A stretch of 64,000 bases of DNA from Butyrivibrio sp. WCD3002 (GTDB taxonomy: Bacteria > Bacillota > Clostridia > Lachnospirales > Lachnospiraceae), in NCBI RefSeq assembly GCF_000424265.1, contig NZ_KE384154.1:94180-158179 (forward strand). The letters run 5' to 3'. The translations under genes and the position numbers were made by a program. Within the stretch, counting starts at the first letter, position 1. Each line of letters starts with the position of its first letter. Shown here piece after piece: positions 34,603 through 41,292 of the stretch. The notes beneath the pieces were generated by a model. It worked only from the letters and a program-made list of their open reading frames with translations, made no database searches and was not told the origin of the DNA.

Positions 34603-35433
34603 ATGAAAGTAGCAGCAATAAACGATCTCTCCGGATTTGGAAAATGTTCACTGGTAGTCGATATGACTGTTTTATCTGCAATGGGAATCCAATGTTGTCC
34701 CGTTCCTACCGCAGTACTTAGCGCTCAAACAGGATATCCTTCTTTTTACAGCAAGGACCTGACAGGCATCATACCTGAATATACAAGGGAATGGAAAAAG
34801 CAGTCAGAAATCTTCGACGGAATAATAACCGGCTTCATGATGAGCCAGAAACAGGCCCTTGATTCACTGGATTTTATAAGGCAATTCAAGACAGACAGCA
34901 CAACAGTACTTGTTGATCCGGTTCTGGGCGACGATGGCAGAACATACAAGAATTTCTCAGTGGATCTGCTTCATACAATCCGTGAAATGACAAAAGAAGC
35001 CGATATAATCACTCCAAACCTTACGGAGCTGATACTCCTTGCAGATGAAGACCCTGAAAGCATAATGAAATTAAGGGGCGATGAACTGATCAGCGAGATT
35101 AACAGATTATCCATGTTGATTGGCGGCGATCAGGGAAAAATTATTACAGTTACCGGTATTCCCATGGAAGATGATGAAGAAGTTGGTAACTATATTTTGG
35201 AAAATGGTGTCAGCCGGCTCATTTCCTCAAAAAGTAACAGAGTTCATTATTCGGGTACAGGAGATCTTTTTGCTGCGGTATTTCTCGGAGCCTTCATATC
35301 CGGAAAGAGTGCTTTTGATGCAGCTGATCTTGCAAGCAGATTTATTTACACTTCTGTCAAAGATACATCCCCGGCAACGTCACCGAATGCCGGTGTTGAA
35401 TACGAAAAAAATCTAAAAATGCTTACATTGTAA
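34603..35433 (+). CDS. pdxY: Pyridoxamine/pyridoxal kinase
   Basis: A 276-residue ribokinase-fold kinase that phosphorylates B6 vitamers to feed pyridoxal 5'-phosphate. AAINDLSGFGKCSLVVDMTVL is the typical N-terminus, FDGIITGFM and DPVLGDDG follow, and VHYSGTGDLFAAVFLGA (about 224-240) is the anion hole with catalytic Asp. An AAAGGAG box precedes the ATG. It is followed after 15 bp by an ECF S-component and then a radical SAM gene. This order suggests vitamin salvage: uptake then phosphorylation. The symbol is chosen by family; pdxK-type naming is equally used. Confidence 0.9.
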   Translation: MKVAAINDLSGFGKCSLVVDMTVLSAMGIQCCPVPTAVLSAQTGYPSFYSKDLTGIIPEYTREWKKQSEIFDGIITGFMMSQKQALDSLDFIRQFKTDSTTVLVDPVLGDDGRTYKNFSVDLLHTIREMTKEADIITPNLTELILLADEDPESIMKLRGDELISEINRLSMLIGGDQGKIITVTGIPMEDDEEVGNYILENGVSRLISSKSNRVHYSGTGDLFAAVFLGAFISGKSAFDAADLASRFIYTSVKDTSPATSPNAGVEYEKNLKMLTL

Positions 35434-35448
35434 AGAGGAGGACTAACT

Positions 35449-35970
35449 ATGAAAAACAGAAACAGCAGAATTTACAATTTAACACTGACAGGAGCATTTG
35501 CTGCTCTTATCACAATTTTCACCGCATACATCGGTCATATTCCGGTAGGCGTAAATGGCGGATATGTTCATTTCGGTGACACAATCATATACCTTGCAGC
35601 TACTATTTTACCTATGCCCTACGCAATGGTTGCAGGTGCAATCGGCGGAGGAGTTGCAGATCTTCTGACCGCTCCGGCGTGGACACTGGCTACAGTAATC
35701 ATCAAGGCTCTTTTAGTAATTCCTTTCACAAACAAAGGAGCAAACATACTAAACAAGCGAAATTATATCGCACCGGTAATTGCTTATTTCATATCACACA
35801 TAGGCTATTTTATTGCTGAGGCAATCATGTTTGGCTTTGAAGCAGCGCTTCTTTCCGGCTTGACGGGAGGCCTTGTACAATCAGGTGGCAGTATGATTTT
35901 CTTTATTCTTCTTGGACAGACTTTTGACAGAATTAACCTTAAATCAAAGGTGGAGGTGGCTCATGGCTGA
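35449..35970 (+). CDS. ECF transporter S component (TIGR04002-like), probably for a B6 vitamer
   Basis: A 173-residue protein with about five membrane helices and the small-residue pattern of ECF substrate-binding subunits (GYVHFGDTIIYLAATILPMP, AGAIGGGVADLLTAP). ECF ATPases and the T component are not in this window and would be shared. The position between pyridoxal kinase and a TatD-associated radical SAM gene supports pyridoxine or pyridoxal uptake as an inference. AGAGGAGG precedes the ATG. Confidence 0.82.
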   Translation: MKNRNSRIYNLTLTGAFAALITIFTAYIGHIPVGVNGGYVHFGDTIIYLAATILPMPYAMVAGAIGGGVADLLTAPAWTLATVIIKALLVIPFTNKGANILNKRNYIAPVIAYFISHIGYFIAEAIMFGFEAALLSGLTGGLVQSGGSMIFFILLGQTFDRINLKSKVEVAHG

Positions 35971-36565
35971 TATTATCTACACATACAAAGACTCAGTGTA
36001 TGCCAATATAACTAACAAATGCAATTGCAGATGCACTTTTTGTATCAGATTTGTAAAAGACGGCGTTGGTGATGCAAAGACTTTGTGGCATCAGGTTAAT
36101 CCCTCAAGAGAAGAAGTTCTGGATGCAATTAAAAATTTTGATTTTACCGGCTATAATGAACTTGTTTTTTGTGGCTATGGTGAACCAACCTGCCAGCTTG
36201 ATATTCTTCTTGATGCTGCTGCCTACGCAAAGAAAGAAAAAGGCCTTAAAACCAGGCTAAATACTAATGGACAGGGCTCAGCAGAACATGGCCGTGATAT
36301 AGTTCCTGAATTAGCAAAGGTCATCGACAGCGTTTCTGTAAGCCTCAATGCTCCTACAAAAAAGGAATATGAGGAAGTGACAAGACCACTTCTGGATAAT
36401 GGCTTTGAAAACATGCTCGCCTTCACCAAAAGGTGCCGGGAAGTCATCGGAGATGTCCGCTGGTCTATAGTGGACGTCCTCCCTGATGAGGAAAAAGACA
36501 GATGCATTGCTTTATCTAAGGAACATGACATTCCGCTTAGGATAAGAAAATATAGCGCTAACTAA
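35963..36565 (+). CDS. TatD-associated radical SAM protein (TIGR04038-like)
   Basis: A 200-residue radical SAM protein with the cluster motif CNCRCTFC (about residues 17-24, CxxxCxxC) and GYGEPT for SAM binding. It is shorter than most of the superfamily and lacks an auxiliary-cluster domain. In other Firmicutes this family is encoded beside TatD nuclease genes; no tatD is here. The start ATG at 35963 has GGAGGTGG upstream and overlaps the S-component stop by 8 nt. The substrate is unknown. Confidence 0.82.
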   Translation: MADIIYTYKDSVYANITNKCNCRCTFCIRFVKDGVGDAKTLWHQVNPSREEVLDAIKNFDFTGYNELVFCGYGEPTCQLDILLDAAAYAKKEKGLKTRLNTNGQGSAEHGRDIVPELAKVIDSVSVSLNAPTKKEYEEVTRPLLDNGFENMLAFTKRCREVIGDVRWSIVDVLPDEEKDRCIALSKEHDIPLRIRKYSAN

Positions 36566-36651
36566 TACTGCATGAGCTGTTCGTTACCAGCAAAGGCTGC
36601 TCTTAGGCCAAGTCACGTATTAAACACTTCGCTTATGCTACGCACATAAAT

Positions 36652-37653
36652 CTATCTTTCCAATAGAAATCTTATAACCTTGACATTTCCATCCATTTCT
36701 TCGGAATGGATGGAAAAGCCACATTTTACTGTATAAAATCTGACGTTTTGACTTTTATCCACCGGTGTTACCAATGTAAACTTCTTCCAATCAGAATAGA
36801 AGGATTTTGCAAATTCCATTGCAGCCGTTCCTATCCCTTTTCCCTGAAACTCCGGAATTACACATAGACATCCAACTTCATATATTCCGTCTTCCAACGC
36901 TTTACATGAAATGCAGCCAACCGGTTTACCATCATAAATAATTAGAAATTTGGGATAATCAATTATTGACTGCTCCATCATTTCTTTTGTTCTTCCATAT
37001 GCCGGACATTCGCCATACTTTATATAATCATCAAAAAACGACGCATTATAAATATCTACCAGCACCTCTGCGTCAGCTATATCAGCTTTTCTGAATTCAA
37101 CCATTCTGGATGAGATAGGAATGTAGTTATCTTTATCAACGGCCACATACAAATCCATCCCCATCTTTTTCTCAAAGTACTCTTTAAGGTCGAGATTTGT
37201 TTGCCATTTTTCCGGATCATACGAACCGTAGCGGCTTTTTACATCACTCATTCTGTCTATGATATCCATAACACCTTCTGCTCCTGCAATCGAGTCGCAG
37301 AGCTGAATAAGCTTATCATAATCATCCTGCACTGTTTCTTTTAGTTTAATGCGAATCAGCTCTGTGTCTTCCTGTGAGGCATCAAAATTTCCAACATATG
37401 CTTCTAATTTATCCTGATTAAAAGAATGGGTAAGGCAGATTCTGGCCACATCATCATACCCAAGTGACATCATGTATTTGTATCCATCAGACACATGTCG
37501 CAAATGATATACTCCGAATTTTCTTCCTATATCATGTAAAAGCCCGAGAACATATGCTTTATCAGCATCCATTCCACAATTCTGTGCAATCTTTTCAGCG
37601 CAGTGTGCACAGGTTCTGCTGTGTGCAACCCACTTACCGGATATATTCGTCAA
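36652..37653 (-). CDS. HD-domain hydrolase fused to a GNAT acetyltransferase
   Basis: Up to 333 residues. Residues 1-165 form an HD metal-dependent phosphohydrolase domain (WVAHSRTCAHCAEK, LLHDIGRKF, LTHSF). Residues about 185-333 form a GNAT acetyltransferase with the acetyl-CoA loop PEFQGKGIGTAAMEFA. HD proteins usually have 15-20 more residues before the first His, and the only available start here is TTG at 37653 inside the end of the upstream gene, with no good ribosome box. Translation may depend on coupling, or the N-terminus was trimmed by a rearrangement. The natural substrate is unknown. Confidence 0.75.
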   Translation of the reverse strand: MTNISGKWVAHSRTCAHCAEKIAQNCGMDADKAYVLGLLHDIGRKFGVYHLRHVSDGYKYMMSLGYDDVARICLTHSFNQDKLEAYVGNFDASQEDTELIRIKLKETVQDDYDKLIQLCDSIAGAEGVMDIIDRMSDVKSRYGSYDPEKWQTNLDLKEYFEKKMGMDLYVAVDKDNYIPISSRMVEFRKADIADAEVLVDIYNASFFDDYIKYGECPAYGRTKEMMEQSIIDYPKFLIIYDGKPVGCISCKALEDGIYEVGCLCVIPEFQGKGIGTAAMEFAKSFYSDWKKFTLVTPVDKSQNVRFYTVKCGFSIHSEEMDGNVKVIRFLLER

Positions 37654-38437
37654 TCAACATTTTTATTACTCTGTCATTCAGAACAATTTTTGATGTCTCA
37701 TAAGATATTACAAGCTTATCTCCGGGGAATATTCCATTTGCAATATATGAATTTATCTTCCTGACAGCCTTATTTGCGTAATCCGGCTCATCCATTCTTC
37801 CATCATGTTCCCAGTATATTTCTTTACCATCTCTTTTCCGAAGTATTGTGAAATCAGGATAGACAATTCCATATCCTTTGAGTTTCAACGGACATTCATA
37901 CTTATACTCAATTCCCAGCTCAAAGAATGTATCCGCAATTATCTTCTCTGACTTTGAACGAACCCTTTCTCCTTTTTTGGTATATATTTCAGGAATATTT
38001 TCTGCGAATTCTTTTCCAACGTATGGCGTATTCTTCCATTCTTGAAGTCTCTGTTCCCAGGGCATTTCGACTGCCTTAATAAGAGTCTTTCTAATCGGAT
38101 GAAGGTTATCAAATAACTCATCTATCTCATTGTCAGTATATTCCTTGGTAAGCTTCTCTATCTGCTTTATTCTCCTATCCACAAGCTTCTGAACTCGTTG
38201 ATCATACGTCTTCTGAGCGAGAGCGTTCGCAAGGGATCTATCGTCTTGTTTTATATATATTCCCTGCTCTTTCATCTTCTTTTCCTTATCCATGCAATGC
38301 ATAAACTGGACCCGATTTCTCGTTGATGTTATTCTTAGATTTCCTTCAGGTACATCTCTAAGTCTGTCATCAACAGTCCTTTTTATCGATTGTAATCTTA
38401 ATTCTTCTTTTATAAGCATTTCTTTTAATCCATACAT
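37634..38437 (-). CDS. PD-(D/E)XK nuclease-like protein
   Basis: A 267-residue protein. The N-terminal half is helical and charged (about 1-150). The C-terminal half has the nuclease-fold pattern SKSEKIIAD (Glu), YPDFTIL (Asp) and YWEHDGRMD (Glu-x-His in place of the usual Glu-x-Lys), followed by INSYIANGIFPGDKLVISYE. DNA cleavage is possible but unproven. The start ATG at 38437 has GGAG 12 bases upstream; a stronger box (AGAGGAG) precedes an out-of-frame 32-codon ORF from 38468 that overlaps it. The gene lies just downstream, on the minus strand, of the periodic array at 38503-39087. Confidence 0.65.
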   Translation of the reverse strand: MYGLKEMLIKEELRLQSIKRTVDDRLRDVPEGNLRITSTRNRVQFMHCMDKEKKMKEQGIYIKQDDRSLANALAQKTYDQRVQKLVDRRIKQIEKLTKEYTDNEIDELFDNLHPIRKTLIKAVEMPWEQRLQEWKNTPYVGKEFAENIPEIYTKKGERVRSKSEKIIADTFFELGIEYKYECPLKLKGYGIVYPDFTILRKRDGKEIYWEHDGRMDEPDYANKAVRKINSYIANGIFPGDKLVISYETSKIVLNDRVIKMLIDEYIR

Positions 38438-38502
38438 AAACGATAGTATCTCCTTTTATATAAATCATGTTTCTCCTCTTTTCTATGTCCGTTGTTTGCA
38501 AA

Positions 38503-39087
38503 TAGAACAAATCCAGAATGAATATTCTACTTAATTCATGTCTATTATTTGGGAGTGGAACTAACCCAGAATGAATATTCTGCTTAATTCATGTCCATTA
38601 CTTTGAAGTGGAACTAATCCAGAATCTTTATCCTGCTTGGTATGAATCCATAACCTGAATTCGTATTTAAAATCCTGCTAAAAAGTTTCCACTATGTCCA
38701 CTCTATGGGTTTCATAAAGAATTTAGATAACCCACCGCCTGCTTTATTCTGCGATTTGCGATTTTATAGCAGGCATTTTTAGCACCATTTGCCTGCCCGT
38801 ATCTTTATTTTCCCTTTTTATAGCAGACGATTTTCCTGAATTCTGTCTGCTATTAGTTAATAATTTGCTTTCTATGGCAGGCATTTCGTTGACATCTCGC
38901 CTGCCGTATATCAAGTTTTGTCATTCTGCAGCAGACATTATGCCTCAAAAACGCCTGCCTTACTTTTCAATTCTTTCGTTCATGGCAGACAATTAAGCTC
39001 ATAATGACTTCTAATGGCTTCGCAATGGCCTGCCCTAAATTTCATAATGCTTAACCATAGCAGACAAATTCCCCAAAAATGCCTACC
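38503..39087. repeat. Phased array of about ten inverted-repeat units, period 53-54 bp
   Basis: Units with arms GCAG[G/A]C and G[C/T]CTGCC begin at 38769, 38823, 38877, 38931, 38985 and 39060, and a right arm only is at 38737. The inside spacers are 16, 16, 16, 16, 37 and 15 nt, and the gap from each right arm to the next left arm is exactly 25 nt six times out of six. Three more units at 38503, 38556 and 38609 (left arm TRGAAC, right arm TTCTRCT/TCCTGCT) have 16-nt inside spacers and 24-nt gaps. The phase continues from one set to the other (38631 plus 106 is 38737). Spacer sequences differ between units, except in the first three. Confidence 0.85.
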
Positions 39088-39217
39088 ATACCTCGCATAT
39101 TGTCGAACATCAGCATGCTTCCACGTTTATAAGCAGCTCTAAACTAACTATAAATAGGAAAATCATACGGGGATAAACACCGTACATAGAAATTGTGAAT
39201 ATCACAATAAAAAAAAT

Positions 39218-39247
39218 TATAGCGGCTGACAGAGATTTGTCAACCGC
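39218..39247. terminator. Strong hairpin between the array and the rlmD tail
   Basis: TAGCGGCTGACA/TGTCAACCGCTA forms 11 of 12 pairs with a six-base loop. A run of A on its left (T on the minus strand) suits a terminator for rlmD transcripts and would also isolate the array. Confidence 0.6.
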
Positions 39248-39283
39248 TAGTAATGAAAGTCTTATTTATCGTGTCCCACCACG

Positions 39284-39415
39284 TTTTCACAAGGAAGTTC
39301 TGCTCTCGCATGCAAGCATGCGAGCCAGAACAACAGTCGCCTCTAAACTCAATCCTGTCCCTTCGCTTTTTCACAAGGAAGTTCCGCTCTCGTACTTCGT
39401 GCGAGCCGGAACAAC
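39284..39415 (-). repeat. Two 84-bp repeats each forming a long hairpin, with compensatory changes
   Basis: The two copies share TTTTCACAAGGAAGTTC then a stem-loop and GAACAAC. Arms are GTTCTG...CAGAAC in one and GTTCCG...CGGAAC in the other, so a T-A pair became C-G on both sides. Inner stems TCTCGCATGC/GCATGCGAG and CTCGTAC/GTGCGAG also pair. They lie directly after the rlmD stop. Confidence 0.75.
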
Positions 39416-39435
39416 TCGTATTCTCTAGACTCAGA

Positions 39436-40845
39436 CTACGCTTTGCTTGTCTTCGTCAAGAGAACTACGGTTTCTACATGATTTGTCCAGGGGAACTGGT
39501 CTACAGCCACAGCTCGCTGCACATAGTATCCGCCCTCGGCGAGCTGCTCTAGGTCTCTGGCAAGAGATGTAGGTTTGCAGCTTACGTAGATCATGTGGTC
39601 TACACCGTAGGCGATTATCTTGGCAAGAGCCTTGGCGTTGATGCCATCTCTTGGAGGATCAAGGATGATGAGGTCAGGTCTTGTTTCGATCTCGTCAAGA
39701 ACCTTGAGGACATCGCCTGCGATGAATTCGCAATCCTGAAGACTGTTTCTTGCAGCGTTTTCTTTGGCTGCGTTAACAGCTTCTTCTACTATTTCAACAC
39801 CGATTACCTTGTTGGCAATAGGTGCGACAATCTGTGCTATGGTTCCGGTTCCGCAATAAAGGTCATAGATTACCTTATCGCCCGGATCTTCGTTTGTGTT
39901 ATGATACAGTCCGTCAATATATTCTCTAACTGTGCCATAGAGTACTTCGGCGCTAAGAGAATTAGTCTGAAAAAATGAGAAGGGTGTTATTCTGAAACGA
40001 AGACCAAGAAGCTCTTCGTAGAAATAATCCTGCCCATACAGAATAGACGTGCCCTCGTCAATGACAGCATCTGCCTTTGCATCATTTACAGTATGCAGTA
40101 TTCCAACGATTCTTCCCTTAAGATCAAGAGTAAGAAGCATATCACTGTATGCGGAAAGATCATGATCTTCCTGAGTGGTTGTGATGATATCTACAAGAAT
40201 CTCACCTGTCTTAACAGCTTTTCTTACAAGGAGATGTCTTAAATATCCCACCTGCTTCATTCTGTGATAGTATGTAATCTTGCCATCTTTGTACATGTCT
40301 CCGAAAAATGAGAGCGTAGCACTTAAGATGTGATTATAATCATCATCCACAATTCTGCAGCCGGTGACACTTACGATATCATACATGCTGTTTCTTTTGT
40401 GCATGCCAAGAGCGAGGGGCCCGCCTAGCTCCTCGTCTCCAAAGGTAAATTCCATTTTGTTGCGATATGCAAATTTCACGGGACTGGTCTTAATTCCTTC
40501 CCAGGTGTAGCTCTTCTTCTGCTTCTCCAAAATAGGATTAAGAATTCGTCTAACCTGCTGCTCCTTAAGTCCCAGCTCCTTTACATAAGGCATAGTAAGA
40601 TAACTGCAGCCGCCACATTTTCCAAAATGGATGCATGGACTTTCAATGGCGTCCCCAGCTTCTTCCAATACTTCCAAAAGCCTGGCTTCAAATCTGCCAT
40701 TTCTGGCTTTTGTTATCACGCATGAAACGCGCTGACCGGGAAGTGCGTTTTTTACTACGACCTTCCCGTCAGGTGTTTCAATGATTCCCTTATTGGGGAA
40801 TTCCACACGTAATATTTTTCCGGTTATGATGTCTTTACGTTTCAT
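39436..40845 (-). CDS. rlmD: 23S rRNA (uracil-5-)-methyltransferase RumA/RlmD type
   Basis: A 469-residue SAM-dependent tRNA/rRNA uracil methyltransferase. An N-terminal TRAM RNA-binding domain (about 1-65) is followed by an Fe-S motif with cysteines in SPCIHFGKCGGCSY. SAM binding is DLYCGTGTIAQ near 329-339, and the catalytic motifs are ILDPPRDG and the Cys of VSCKP. It ends with FPWTNHVETVVLL. In Firmicutes this group may act at U747, U1939 or both, so the exact site is not fixed. Its start overlaps the preceding small gene by 4 nt. Confidence 0.92.
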   Translation of the reverse strand: MKRKDIITGKILRVEFPNKGIIETPDGKVVVKNALPGQRVSCVITKARNGRFEARLLEVLEEAGDAIESPCIHFGKCGGCSYLTMPYVKELGLKEQQVRRILNPILEKQKKSYTWEGIKTSPVKFAYRNKMEFTFGDEELGGPLALGMHKRNSMYDIVSVTGCRIVDDDYNHILSATLSFFGDMYKDGKITYYHRMKQVGYLRHLLVRKAVKTGEILVDIITTTQEDHDLSAYSDMLLTLDLKGRIVGILHTVNDAKADAVIDEGTSILYGQDYFYEELLGLRFRITPFSFFQTNSLSAEVLYGTVREYIDGLYHNTNEDPGDKVIYDLYCGTGTIAQIVAPIANKVIGVEIVEEAVNAAKENAARNSLQDCEFIAGDVLKVLDEIETRPDLIILDPPRDGINAKALAKIIAYGVDHMIYVSCKPTSLARDLEQLAEGGYYVQRAVAVDQFPWTNHVETVVLLTKTSKA

Positions 40846-41105
40846 TTCTCAAGATCCAAATCCACGAAGTCGTCATCAAAATCATCAAAATCGTCATCGT
40901 CATAATCATAGTCATCGTCGTATTCCGGTATCATATAATCAAATACCAGGTATGCTATGGTCGCAACTGCTGCGATTGCTCCAAAAACTGCAAGGCACCA
41001 GAGAATAATGTTTGAAGGCTTCTTAGCGTTAGCAGCCTCTTTCTTCTCCATCAGCTCATTGATTCTGGTAAACTCTAAAAGTTCATCAATTTTGTTTCTG
41101 TCCAT
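40842..41105 (-). CDS. Small single-helix membrane protein with an acidic tail
   Basis: 87 residues: a charged helix (MDRNKIDELLEFTRINELME), one membrane helix (about 34-56), and a C-terminus with more than 15 Asp/Glu, including the stretch DDDYDYDDDDFDDFDDD. The function is unknown. The tail could bind metal or a basic partner. It overlaps rlmD by 4 nt (ATGA), so the two are co-translated. Confidence 0.7.
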   Translation of the reverse strand: MDRNKIDELLEFTRINELMEKKEAANAKKPSNIILWCLAVFGAIAAVATIAYLVFDYMIPEYDDDYDYDDDDFDDFDDDFVDLDLEK

Positions 41106-41292
41106 AACAAACCCCTTTCAAAATTTATTATTTTTGAGTGGTTTCCGTTTCCAAAGCACCAAACCACTCCTATTCCATTTTACACGACAAGCCGTGCTGT
41201 TTCCATGAAAAACCGAAGTATTAATACTTTTTTAATTCTTGTAAAAGTCCCTGCTAAGCATTCCGTTTTGCGAATTTACTCAGCCCTCAAAT

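Larger units (their letters stand above)
38438..39435. other. 1-kb stretch without a large gene, filled by a periodic array and hairpins
   Basis: It contains the 53-54 bp periodic dyad array (38503-39087), a 12-bp hairpin at 39218-39247 and two covarying long hairpins (39284-39415). No tRNA or other known RNA is recognised. Confidence 0.7.

Noticed and set aside
38503-39087. CRISPR array
   Set aside because: The conserved parts are only 6-10 bp arms in two orientations, not 25-40 bp identical repeats, the spacer lengths do not fit, and no cas gene is in the window.
38503-39087. Series of ordinary terminators
   Set aside because: The stems are short with 16-nt loops, lack consistent T runs, and are phased at a constant distance, which terminators would not be.
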